64,000 nucleotides of DNA, taken from Aquimarina megaterium XH134 (GTDB lineage Bacteria > Bacteroidota > Bacteroidia > Flavobacteriales > Flavobacteriaceae). The notes beneath the pieces are model-generated. The model had not been told where the DNA came from and did no database searches. It saw only the letters and a program-made list of their open reading frames with translations. Every line of letters begins with the position of its first letter. The first letter of the stretch is position 1. The DNA is taken from NCBI RefSeq assembly GCF_000520975.1, contig NZ_JACB01000039.1, positions 54,271 through 118,270 of the forward strand, read 5' to 3'. This document shows, one piece after another, positions 8,093-16,281 of this stretch. Position numbers and translations under genes: made by a program.

Positions 8093-9973
8093 ATGATACG
8101 ACTTTCAGATGATCAAATAGCAAATAAAATTGATTTCATAAACCATTATTTGGATTCTACAAATGCTGCAGATGGTTCCAAAGTAGATGCTAATGCCAAT
8201 GTAACTTCAAAAAACATTGCAACCATGGAGGCAGAGTTAAATAAAGATATCAATATACAAGTAAATAGAGCCCTGGTAAAACAAAAAATAGCTGCTCTGT
8301 TTAGCGATGATCTAGCCGAAGAATATTCTAGACAGATAGAATCCCATGAAATTTATGTGCACGATGAGACTTCATTAAAACCATATTGTGTTTCTATAAG
8401 TATGTATCCATTCTTATTAGACGGACTCACAAAATTAGGAGGCGAAAGCAAAGCTCCAAAACATCTGGAGAGTTATTGTGGTGAGTTTGTTAACCTTGTC
8501 TTTGCAGTAAGTTCTCAGTTTGCCGGGGCATTGGCTACTGTAGAGTTTTTGATGTATTTTGATCATTTTGCAGTTAAAGATCTTGGAGAAGATTATTTAC
8601 AAACCCACGAAAAACGTATTGCAAATCATTTACAACATGTGGTCTATGCGATTAATCAACCCGCCGCTGCAAGAGGATACCAATCTGTGTTTTGGAATAT
8701 TTCTCTATATGATGAAGCCTATTTTAATAGCATGTTTGGCGATTTTGTATTTCCCGATATGACCAAACCAAAATGGGAAAGCGTAAAAAAACTACAAGAA
8801 TTCTTCATGAAATGGTTTAATAAAGAACGAAAAAGAGCCGTACTTACTTTTCCCGTGGTTACTGCAGCAATGCTTGTAAAAAATAACGTTCCTGTCGATA
8901 GAGAATTTACCGAAATGTGTGCACAAGAATTAAGTGAAGGAAATTCGTTTTTTATCTACCAATCCGAAAATGCAGATAGCTTAGCATCCTGTTGTCGTCT
9001 ACGAAATGAAATTAGTGATAATACTTTTAGTTATTCTTTAGGTGCTGGTGGAGTAGCGACAGGGTCTATAAATGTAATCACTCTTAATATGAATCGGTTG
9101 ATTCAAAAAAAAGCCAATATTGTTGAAGAAGTTCAAAAAATTCATAAATATCAGGTTGCCTACAGAAAACTTATAGACGAATATAATGAAGCAGGATTAC
9201 TGCCTGTTTATCAAGCAGGTTTTATAGCATTAGATAAACAATTTTTAACAGTAGGGATTAATGGTATGGTAGAGGCCGCCGAGAGCCAGGGAATCGAAGC
9301 AAGCAATAACTCTTTGTATAAGAATTTTGTGAATAGCTATCTAAAAGCAATTTATCAAGAAAATAGAGCAGCAAAAGAAAAATATGGATATATGTTTAAC
9401 ACAGAGTTTGTTCCTGCTGAAAATCTGGGGATAAAAAATGCAAAATGGGACAAAGAAGATGGATTATTTGTACCTAGAGATTGTTATAACTCATATTTCT
9501 ATGCAGTCGAAGATAATAAAGTAAATTCTCTGGATAAAATAATGTTACACGGTAAAGAGATTATACAATATCTGGATGGCGGTTCTGCACTTCATCTTAA
9601 CCTTGAAGAAACTCCTAACAAAGACGGATTTATAAAACTAATTCATGCAACAGCTGCCGCAGGATGTAACTATTTCTGTTTTAATATAAGAATTACAATA
9701 TGTAATAAATGTTCACATATAGACAAGCGCACATTGTTTATATGCAATGAATGCAATTCTCATAATGTAGATCATGCTACAAGAGTAATAGGATACTTAA
9801 AACGGGTATCAAACTTTAGTTCGGGCAGGCAGAACGAACATCAATTAAGGCATTATCATATGCAACGTGCAAAACCCGATTTGGTAAATAAGAGAATTGA
9901 GATTTTAACAGAAAACCAACCAGAATATGAAATTGATGGTCATGCTCAAAACTTAGAAGTTATTAAAACATGA
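8093..9973 (+). CDS. nrdD: Class III anaerobic ribonucleoside-triphosphate reductase
   Basis: The 626-residue glycyl-radical enzyme reduces ribonucleotides to deoxyribonucleotides without oxygen. Visible marks are the active-site region ASCCRLRNE, the C-terminal zinc site built from ICNKC and ICNEC pairs, and the glycyl radical loop RVIGYL (Gly near residue 567). No ATP-cone (VxKRDG-type) domain is present at the N-terminus, so dATP feedback of the usual kind is not expected. About 59 residues follow the radical glycine, longer than the roughly 30 in E. coli NrdD. With nrdAB elsewhere in the window, the cell has both aerobic and anaerobic dNTP routes. Confidence 0.93.
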   Translation: MIRLSDDQIANKIDFINHYLDSTNAADGSKVDANANVTSKNIATMEAELNKDINIQVNRALVKQKIAALFSDDLAEEYSRQIESHEIYVHDETSLKPYCVSISMYPFLLDGLTKLGGESKAPKHLESYCGEFVNLVFAVSSQFAGALATVEFLMYFDHFAVKDLGEDYLQTHEKRIANHLQHVVYAINQPAAARGYQSVFWNISLYDEAYFNSMFGDFVFPDMTKPKWESVKKLQEFFMKWFNKERKRAVLTFPVVTAAMLVKNNVPVDREFTEMCAQELSEGNSFFIYQSENADSLASCCRLRNEISDNTFSYSLGAGGVATGSINVITLNMNRLIQKKANIVEEVQKIHKYQVAYRKLIDEYNEAGLLPVYQAGFIALDKQFLTVGINGMVEAAESQGIEASNNSLYKNFVNSYLKAIYQENRAAKEKYGYMFNTEFVPAENLGIKNAKWDKEDGLFVPRDCYNSYFYAVEDNKVNSLDKIMLHGKEIIQYLDGGSALHLNLEETPNKDGFIKLIHATAAAGCNYFCFNIRITICNKCSHIDKRTLFICNECNSHNVDHATRVIGYLKRVSNFSSGRQNEHQLRHYHMQRAKPDLVNKRIEILTENQPEYEIDGHAQNLEVIKT

Positions 9974-10013
9974 TAATTGTCATATTTAGTTCTGATTCCA
10001 TTCGTGATTTTTG
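9969..10013 (+). promoter_or_regulatory. FNR-type box and -7 element before the 595-residue flavoenzyme-like gene
   Basis: CATGATAATTGTCATA (9969-9984) is an ATGAY-N4-RTCAT palindrome overlapping the nrdD stop codon. Thirty-seven bases after its start lies GATTTTTG (10006-10013), one mismatch from TAnnTTTG. This is the geometry seen at the copper unit, nadA, nirK and the nos-cluster cytochrome, placing the box near -41.5 for a Crp/Fnr activator. The predicted leader is about 90 bases. Confidence 0.55.
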
Positions 10014-10110
10014 ACAGATACATATGTATAGGTTTAATACTATTATTGGTAGCGTGATGCTATGATTCCAAGACATATGAAGTAACCAATACAAAACTTA
10101 ATTCGTTATA

Positions 10111-11898
10111 ATGAAACTACATTCATTTCACATTCCTGTAATGGGAATAGGCTTTACTATTGATACTCCACTAAAAGTTTCTCACCTGGGAATAGATTCT
10201 GTTATTTCATTGGTCGATGATATTCTTTTAGAAAAACTAAGAAAGATGTATTGTGATACGTTCGAAATTCCATACAATGAAATCACAGAAAGTATAGAAG
10301 ATTTTAGAGCTAAGAGAATTACTTCTTATCTTAATTTGATGAATGATCTTGCAGAAAGAAAGTTTAATCAACTTAAAAATATTACAACAGAATGTAGTAA
10401 TGAATTAAAACAATATTTCAATATTTTACCCGATACTTCAGCATTAAAACAACGATTTAAGAATCTTACATCCCATGATTTTAATGGGATCAAAGATTTA
10501 ATAGAAACAAATTTATCAATGGGTAGTATTGATGTAAATATCATGACCAAAGTTGATAAAGAGAACTATCAAAAAAAAGAGAAACTATCTTCTAAGTACA
10601 ATGATGCTCATGCAGCACTTAGAGGATATGCCAATAGTGATTTATCTTCATCAGTAATACTTTCTGCAGGAATGAACCCCAGATTGTATAGTTATATGGA
10701 AGAGTTTGAAGATTTTTATCCAAACGAGAACGGAGAAATAAAAAAGAAAATAGTTTTAAAAGTAAGTGATTATAGGTCAGCGCTGATACAAGGGAAATTT
10801 TTGGCAAAAAAAGGATTGTGGGTTTCAGAATATAGAATCGAATCTGGGCTTAATTGCGGAGGACATGCATTTGCAACAGATGGATATCTTTTGGGACCAA
10901 TATTAGCTCAGTTTAGAGATCAGAAAGAAGAATTAATTTCTGAAATTCATAAAATTATAGCTGAGGTATTGTCTCGTAAAAACCGACATGTTCCTCAATC
11001 TCCTTTGCCAGTTAAAATCACTGCCCAGGGTGGAGTAGGTACAGCAGAAGAACACCAGTTTTTATTAGAGCATTATAAGGTAGATTCTGTAGGATGGGGA
11101 ACTCCGTTTCTTTTAGTACCAGAGGCAACAACTGTCGATAATAATACATTAGACAAATTGGTAAAAGCTAAAGAAGATGATTTATATTTAAGCGATATCT
11201 CTCCTTTAGGAATACCATTTAATAGTCTTAAAGGAAATACAAAAGATCAGGAAAAGCTTTCTTTAGTAGAAAAGAATAGGCCTGGGAGTTCTTGTCCTAA
11301 AAAATATGTAGCACTAAACAAAGAATTTACCGAAAAAGGAATATGTACGGCATCACGTCAATATCAACATATAAAAATCAAAGAACTGGATAAAAAGGAA
11401 CTTTCTCGAGAAGATTATCAAAGGGAATTTGATCAAATTATACAAAAATCATGTACTTGTGTTGGTTTGGGAACTTCTGCATTACTGAAATATAACTTAG
11501 ATACCAAAGTTGAGGGAGAAGGAGTTTCGATATGCCCTGGGCCCAATATGGCCTATTTCTCTAAAATTATGAGTTTAAAAGAAATAACAAGTCACATTTA
11601 TGGAGAATCTGATGAGGTTGTGCGAGCAGATCGACCTAACATGTTCATAAAAGAACTGAACATTTATATCGATTATTTAAAAGATAAGCTTGAAGAAACA
11701 AGGCATTCTATAAATAATAAGCAGAAAAAATACTTGTCAGTATTTGTTAAAAATCTAAAAGAAGGAGTTTCTTATTATGAAAACATTTTTGGCAGTATAA
11801 AAATAGCCTTTGAAAGTTCTAAGTCTCAAATTTTAAATGATTTAGATAATAGCAAAGTGACTTTAAATGAAATAAACTCAGAAATTGATGATTTGTAA
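10111..11898 (+). CDS. Cysteine-rich protein resembling nitronate monooxygenase/FabK flavoenzymes
   Basis: I do not recognise a named family for this 595-residue soluble protein. Parts echo the FMN-binding TIM barrel of nitronate monooxygenases: an opening IPVMGIGF, then GLNCGGHAF (247-255) where those enzymes have EAGGH, and AQGGVGTAEE followed by VDSVGWGTPFLL (305-335), like the phosphate-binding AGGI and VQMGTxFL strands. The C-terminal part is unusual for that family, with Cys395, Cys412, Cys448, Cys450 and Cys475 in SSCPKKY, GICTASRQY, SCTC and SICPGPN, which could hold a metal or Fe-S centre. A helical, coiled tail ends the protein. It sits between nrdD and an Rrf2 regulator behind an FNR-type box, so an anaerobic role is likely. 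Confidence 0.5.
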   Translation: MKLHSFHIPVMGIGFTIDTPLKVSHLGIDSVISLVDDILLEKLRKMYCDTFEIPYNEITESIEDFRAKRITSYLNLMNDLAERKFNQLKNITTECSNELKQYFNILPDTSALKQRFKNLTSHDFNGIKDLIETNLSMGSIDVNIMTKVDKENYQKKEKLSSKYNDAHAALRGYANSDLSSSVILSAGMNPRLYSYMEEFEDFYPNENGEIKKKIVLKVSDYRSALIQGKFLAKKGLWVSEYRIESGLNCGGHAFATDGYLLGPILAQFRDQKEELISEIHKIIAEVLSRKNRHVPQSPLPVKITAQGGVGTAEEHQFLLEHYKVDSVGWGTPFLLVPEATTVDNNTLDKLVKAKEDDLYLSDISPLGIPFNSLKGNTKDQEKLSLVEKNRPGSSCPKKYVALNKEFTEKGICTASRQYQHIKIKELDKKELSREDYQREFDQIIQKSCTCVGLGTSALLKYNLDTKVEGEGVSICPGPNMAYFSKIMSLKEITSHIYGESDEVVRADRPNMFIKELNIYIDYLKDKLEETRHSINNKQKKYLSVFVKNLKEGVSYYENIFGSIKIAFESSKSQILNDLDNSKVTLNEINSEIDDL

Positions 11899-11918
11899 AT
11901 AAAATTCAAATAAAACTG

Positions 11919-12368
11919 TTATTTCAGGTCAAACCCTTTTAAAGAAATTACAGTTCCTTCTACTTCAATTTCTTCAACAAGTTTAGAAATCGTTTTATCC
12001 CTAAATTCATTTAATATTTTTTTCTTAAAAGGTGATACTGTAGAATGCACAGGACAAGGGTTTTTATCACTGCATTTTGATAGTCCCAGAAAACACTTGT
12101 CAAATTTATGAGTACCATCAATGCAACAGATAACATCCCAAATCGATTTCTCTTTATTGTTTTTATCCAGAAAAAAACCGCCTCCAGGACCTTTAGTAGA
12201 AGAAACTAGTTTATTAGAAGTTAATTGTCTTAATAATTTGGCCAAAAAAGGTTGAGGAGTTTCTAATTCTTCAGCAATTTTTTTCACCCCTATTTTAGTC
12301 GTTTCATCAGAATGTATGGCTAGATAAAGTATTGCTCTTATAGCGTATTTACAAGCATTAGATAGCAT
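11919..12368 (-). CDS. Rrf2-family regulator with three conserved cysteines (first of two)
   Basis: The 149-residue protein begins MLSNACKYAIRAILYLA, the usual Rrf2 start, followed by a winged helix with the recognition region TPQPFLAKLLRQL and the wing GPGGGFFL. The C-terminal part has three cysteines in a C-x6-C-x5-C pattern (KCFLGLSKCSDKNPCP), the place where IscR and NsrR bind an Fe-S cluster. It may therefore sense Fe-S status, oxygen or NO. Its own promoter carries AAAAGAT-N6-GTCTTTT, which recurs at nrdG and nirK, making this protein the natural candidate for the cognate repressor. The exact subfamily is open. Confidence 0.85.
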   Translation of the reverse strand: MLSNACKYAIRAILYLAIHSDETTKIGVKKIAEELETPQPFLAKLLRQLTSNKLVSSTKGPGGGFFLDKNNKEKSIWDVICCIDGTHKFDKCFLGLSKCSDKNPCPVHSTVSPFKKKILNEFRDKTISKLVEEIEVEGTVISLKGFDLK

Positions 12369-12387
12369 AATAGCTCTTTTTTTAGAT

Positions 12388-12466
12388 CAAATATAATAAA
12401 AAAGATCGTTTTGTCTTTTTTGTGACTTTTATCATATTTTTCTAGCTGTAATAAGGGCTATATTTG
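12388..12466. promoter_or_regulatory. Divergent promoter: Rrf2 operator, FNR-type box and two -7 elements
   Basis: For the minus-strand Rrf2 gene, TATATTTG reads from 12395 to 12388. The palindrome AAAAGAT-N6-GTCTTTT (12400-12419) lies just upstream, where binding would block this promoter. One base further on, TGTGACTTTTATCATA (12421-12436) is an FNR-type box. For the plus-strand copper unit, TATATTTG at 12459-12466 is an exact -7 element 38 bases from the box start, ending 4 bases before its ATG, so that transcript may be nearly leaderless. Confidence 0.65.
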
Positions 12467-12470
12467 CCGC

Positions 12471-12845
12471 ATGAAAAGTACGGTAATCTTATTCGTTGCT
12501 CTCCTTATGCTCGTTAAGCCTCTTTGGCCAGTCGGAGAGTATATCATGAATTATGATTATATCGTAAAAAACCTCTGTATAAATAAAGATAGACCCAGAT
12601 TAAAATGTGATGGTAAATGTTACCTAAAAAAACAATTAGCCAAAGAATCCAATTCAGAAAATAACCCATTCAAAGACAAAAAATCTAAGAATGAGATCCA
12701 ACATATTGTTTTTTTTCAACTATTACTTGATTTCGATTTAAAAAATGAACCAGAAAACACAGTTGAGAACAATTATAAAACTACACAAGAAATAATTTCC
12801 AAATTACTTATTACAGATATCTCTCCACCACCAGAGTTTGGGTAA
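12471..12845 (+). CDS. Small exported Cys protein of the copper unit
   Basis: The 124-residue product starts with a hydrophobic signal or anchor (MKSTVILFVALLMLVKPLWP). A short motif then has Cys36, Cys46 and Cys50 in NLCINKDRPRLKCDGKCYL, followed by a lysine-rich, charged tail. Proteins with this LCxNK...CxGKC pattern are found in Bacteroidota, but I know of no assigned function. The three cysteines and the position directly before a copper-type TonB receptor suggest metal binding. The start lies immediately after a predicted -7 element, so a leaderless mRNA or a later start (Met13) is possible. Confidence 0.6.
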   Translation: MKSTVILFVALLMLVKPLWPVGEYIMNYDYIVKNLCINKDRPRLKCDGKCYLKKQLAKESNSENNPFKDKKSKNEIQHIVFFQLLLDFDLKNEPENTVENNYKTTQEIISKLLITDISPPPEFG

Positions 12846-13003
12846 TTCAATATGAACACATTTGGACTTTTTGCATAATGAAGCTTTTTTGAGGAACATA
12901 GCTATAGCTAGGTTATGAAAAAAAGTAAAAATTAAGGTGAATAAGAAAAATTTGCAGCAAAAAGTAAAAGCTTACATGAGTTCTATGAGTGTATAGGTTA
13001 TAA

Positions 13004-13018
13004 AGGTATAGTATACCT
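13004..13018. promoter_or_regulatory. Perfect 15-bp palindrome before the copper-type TonB receptor
   Basis: AGGTATA, one central base, and TATACCT form a perfect palindrome 57 bases before the receptor start. The 229-base gap between the small Cys gene and the receptor holds nothing else I can name. It could be an operator for a metal-responsive regulator or the base of a small hairpin. No known consensus is matched. Confidence 0.35.
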
Positions 13019-13074
13019 CAACCTCGTGTACACAAACTTATTTATATGTTGAATTATTTCTAAAATATATTCTA

Positions 13075-15141
13075 ATGAAAACCAATATTGGTGTGACCTT
13101 TTTGTATAGGATTTTGAGGGCACCGTTTAAAAGGGTAAATATGCTATGGTATATCCTGATTTTTCAAATTACCCCCTGTTGGATTAATGCCCAGGAAGAA
13201 ATCCTAAATAAAGAACCAGATACCATTATGCCCATCGATTTGGAGGAAGTAATTTTGATATCTGCCAAAAGAGAACTGGATTATCAAAAACAACCTAAAC
13301 CATTATCGTCTTTAGACGAATATTTAGAGCTTTCACAAAAGGTTGGTATGATAAAAAGAGGAGCCTATGCTTGGGAGCCTGCACTTAATAATATGACATC
13401 AGAAAGGCTTTCTGTTACTATAGATGGGATGCGAATTTTTGGTGCGTGTACAGATAAAATGGATCCTATTACCTCTTATGTAGATGTGTCTAATCTTTCT
13501 AAAGCTCATGTCGCCTCGGGACAACAAGGGTCAGAATACGGAAACTGTATAGGAGGCGCAATAGATTTAGAGTTGGATAAAAGTAATTTTAGAGAAACAG
13601 GATTCAAAGCAAGTTTAGAAGATGGTTTTGAAACTAATAATCAATTGGTGGTTTTAGGAGCAGAAGCTAATTATTCAGATTCTGATTTTTATGTAGATGG
13701 AGATATTATTTATCGCAAAGCAGAAAACTATACTGCGGGAAATGGAGAAGAAATCAATTTTTCTCAATACACAAAGTATAATATTTCTGTTAATGCAGGA
13801 TATAAAATTGATAAAAATAAGGCGATTACGGCAACTACAATTTATGATGAAGCACGAGACGTAGGTTATCCTGCACTACCTATGGATGTTTCTTTGGCAC
13901 GTGCACTGATCGCATCCGTTGGTTTTGAGCAAACTACTATTGGGGTATTTAGTGATTGGAAGTCCAAAGTGTACTTTAATAAAGTTACTCATGTGATGGA
14001 TGATTCTAAAAGACCAGATGTGCCTATTCGAATGGATATGCCGGGATGGAGTGATACATATGGATTTTTCTCTGAAGTGAATTTGAAAACCAAAAAACAA
14101 CACTTTTTGATGAAATGGGATGGGTTTTACAATACCTCTCTTGCAGAAATGACAATGTACCCCAATAACCCCAATGAGAATTCAATGTTCATGCTTACCT
14201 GGCCTGATGTACGAACCTGGAACACGGGATTATATGCTGAAGATAAAATTAGTTTTAAAAAAAGTTCTTTAAAACTATCTGCGAGATTAGCTGTACAAAA
14301 CAATAATGTGGCTGATGATTTTGGACTTAATAGCCTTAGAATTTTTTATCCAGAGATGAAAGAATCTAAAACAAGGGCTCTTAAAAGTGTTTCTGTTCAG
14401 TACCATAAACATTTAGATCCTATTCATATCAATGCAGGATTATCCTATGGAGAACGGGCACCATCAGTATCAGAAGGATATGGGTTTTATCTTTTTAATA
14501 GTTTCGATAATCATGATTATATAGGTGATCCTAACTTAAAAAATGAACAAGCTATTGAAGCTAATGCTAAAATCTCTTTAGAGAAAGCCAAATTAAACAT
14601 TGCTCTGGAAGGAAATATTTTTCGAATGCCTAATTACATTATTGGCGAGGTAAATACATCGCTAAGTACAATGACTATTGGTGCAGATGGAGTGAAAATA
14701 TATGAAAATTTGGAGTATGCTGATTTGATTAATGTGTCTTTAAACACAGAATATAAAATCCTGCCAGAACTTACTTGGTCGGGTTCAGTATCCTATCATC
14801 AGGGAAAAGATGATACCGATCGCAATTTACCTTTTATAAGCCCAGTGTCCTATCAATCAGGAATTCGATATAGTAAGAATAGTTTTTCTGGATCAATTAC
14901 AATGAAAGGAGCTGGAAAACAAGTGAATTTTTCTCCAGAATTTGGCGAAGATAAAACATTAGATTATGTCGTTTTTTCTCTAACCCTTGGTAAGACCTTT
15001 TATCTGGCTAATGATTTAGTATATGCCAAAGCCGGAGTAGAAAATATTTTTGATAAATATTATTCAACCTATACAGATTGGAAAAATGTTCCCCGAATGG
15101 GACGTAACTTCTTTATCACATTTTCATATAAAATCAATTAA
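13075..15141 (+). CDS. TonB-dependent copper receptor, OprC/NosA-like
   Basis: The 688-residue outer-membrane receptor has a signal region ending near WINAQ, a plug domain (about 55-190) and a beta-barrel ending in an aromatic NFFITFSYKIN tail. The plug contains MIKRGAYAWEPAL, RLSVTIDGMRIF and ACTDKMDPIT. The CxxxM motif (Cys125, Met129) matches the copper-binding motif of Pseudomonas OprC and NosA, receptors tied to copper supply for nitrous oxide reductase. The neighbours are a Cys-rich small protein and a Met/His-rich lipoprotein. Met23 is an alternative start, but the longer form supplies the basic residues of a signal peptide. Copper is a well-supported inference, not proven. Confidence 0.8.
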   Translation: MKTNIGVTFLYRILRAPFKRVNMLWYILIFQITPCWINAQEEILNKEPDTIMPIDLEEVILISAKRELDYQKQPKPLSSLDEYLELSQKVGMIKRGAYAWEPALNNMTSERLSVTIDGMRIFGACTDKMDPITSYVDVSNLSKAHVASGQQGSEYGNCIGGAIDLELDKSNFRETGFKASLEDGFETNNQLVVLGAEANYSDSDFYVDGDIIYRKAENYTAGNGEEINFSQYTKYNISVNAGYKIDKNKAITATTIYDEARDVGYPALPMDVSLARALIASVGFEQTTIGVFSDWKSKVYFNKVTHVMDDSKRPDVPIRMDMPGWSDTYGFFSEVNLKTKKQHFLMKWDGFYNTSLAEMTMYPNNPNENSMFMLTWPDVRTWNTGLYAEDKISFKKSSLKLSARLAVQNNNVADDFGLNSLRIFYPEMKESKTRALKSVSVQYHKHLDPIHINAGLSYGERAPSVSEGYGFYLFNSFDNHDYIGDPNLKNEQAIEANAKISLEKAKLNIALEGNIFRMPNYIIGEVNTSLSTMTIGADGVKIYENLEYADLINVSLNTEYKILPELTWSGSVSYHQGKDDTDRNLPFISPVSYQSGIRYSKNSFSGSITMKGAGKQVNFSPEFGEDKTLDYVVFSLTLGKTFYLANDLVYAKAGVENIFDKYYSTYTDWKNVPRMGRNFFITFSYKIN

Positions 15142-15167
15142 AAAAACATACCATTAAAAATAAACAA

Positions 15168-16019
15168 ATGAAAATCATAAAATTAATTTTTACAGCAATT
15201 ATACTTTCGACCATTTTTGTCTCATGTAGCTCTGATGATGATGATGAAATTATAGCAAATCCTATGGAGGGATTTAACCTGGTAACCTCTTTTGATGCTA
15301 ACAATCATTCTATAGAACTGTATTCTAAAAAGAACGATTTTAGCATTGGATATAATGAGGTATACATACGTATTAAAGATATAGCAACAAAAAGCTATGT
15401 CTCTCAATCCGAAATTTCTTGGATGCCTATGATGCATATGACACAAATGGAACATTCTTGCCCAAAATCTACTTTGACTGTAACCGAAGATAAGACTGTT
15501 TCTAAAGGGTTCATGGTTTTTCAAATGCCCGGAAACGCAAATGAATATTGGGATATTACCATTGCCTATACAATTAATGGAGAGGAATTTACAGCCAAAA
15601 AAACTATAGATGTAATATCTCCTGCAGATGGTAAACAAAAAATAAGCACATTTATGGGAAGTGATGGCGCTCGTTATGTTTTGACTATGACTGCACCAAC
15701 AGAACCAAAAGTAGCAGTAAATGATTTTACTGCTATGCTTTTTAAAATGGAAAATATGATGACTTTTCCTGTAGTAGAAAACTATAAAATCACAATAGAT
15801 CCTCGTATGCCAAGTATGGGAAATCACAGCTCACCAAACAATGAGAATTTGAGTTATGATGCTGCATCAAAAATGTACAAAGGAAAACTATCTTTAACCA
15901 TGACAGGATATTGGAAAATTAACTTAAAACTATTAAACGAATCTCAAGAAGTGCTGAAAGGAGAGGATGTCACCACAGATAACCTTGAAAGCAGTTTATT
16001 TTTTGAAATTGAATTTTAA
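15168..16019 (+). CDS. Met/His-rich lipoprotein, probable copper handling (YtkA-like)
   Basis: The 283-residue lipoprotein (lipobox IFVSC, Cys20, followed by SSDDDDE) has two related beta-sandwich-like halves of the FixH/YtkA kind. Each contains a Met/His cluster: WMPMMHMTQMEH in the first and DPRMPSMGNH in the second. Such clusters bind Cu(I)/Cu(II) in periplasmic copper proteins. It follows the TonB receptor by 26 bases and is the last gene before a terminator. A role in receiving or passing on copper at the cell surface or periplasm is inferred from residues and context. Confidence 0.65.
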   Translation: MKIIKLIFTAIILSTIFVSCSSDDDDEIIANPMEGFNLVTSFDANNHSIELYSKKNDFSIGYNEVYIRIKDIATKSYVSQSEISWMPMMHMTQMEHSCPKSTLTVTEDKTVSKGFMVFQMPGNANEYWDITIAYTINGEEFTAKKTIDVISPADGKQKISTFMGSDGARYVLTMTAPTEPKVAVNDFTAMLFKMENMMTFPVVENYKITIDPRMPSMGNHSSPNNENLSYDAASKMYKGKLSLTMTGYWKINLKLLNESQEVLKGEDVTTDNLESSLFFEIEF

Positions 16020-16133
16020 CGTTCTTTTTTCTTTTTATGAAATGAGCCATAACAATAGAGTGAATACCAGCCGGGATGTTCAATGGTGAATTCCATATGA
16101 CAATTAAAAAACAATAAAAAAGAACAGATGACA

Positions 16134-16159
16134 GGCCATTCGAAAGAGTGGCCTTTTTT
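16134..16159 (+). terminator. Intrinsic terminator of the copper unit
   Basis: The stem GGCCATTC (16134-16141), a GAAA loop and GAGTGGCC (16146-16153), with one T-G mismatch or wobble, is followed by six T. It separates the copper unit from the nadA promoter. Confidence 0.85.
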
Positions 16160-16206
16160 ATATGAAAAGATAAATGCTAAGCGCTTAGAGTACTAAATTT
16201 TATAAA

Positions 16207-16273
16207 AAAAGACTTTTTTATCTTTAATTATGATTTTTATCATAGTATTCAGATATAAAGACCTCTATTTTTC
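16207..16273 (+). promoter_or_regulatory. nadA promoter: degenerate Rrf2-type site, FNR-type box and -7 element
   Basis: AAAAGAC-N6-ATCTTTA (16207-16226) resembles the palindrome found at nrdG and nirK. A perfect palindrome TATGATTTTTATCATA (16229-16244) follows two bases later, and TATTTTTC (16266-16273) sits 37 bases from the box start as a -7 element. The start codon comes 8 bases after it, so the message is nearly leaderless. This is class II FNR/Crp geometry. Confidence 0.6.
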
Positions 16274-16281
16274 GCAGTGTA

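Noticed and set aside
13876..14103. Minus-strand open frame inside the TonB receptor gene
   Set aside because: It is a shadow of the receptor frame with no signal, domain or promoter; the same holds for the other open frames opposite clear genes.
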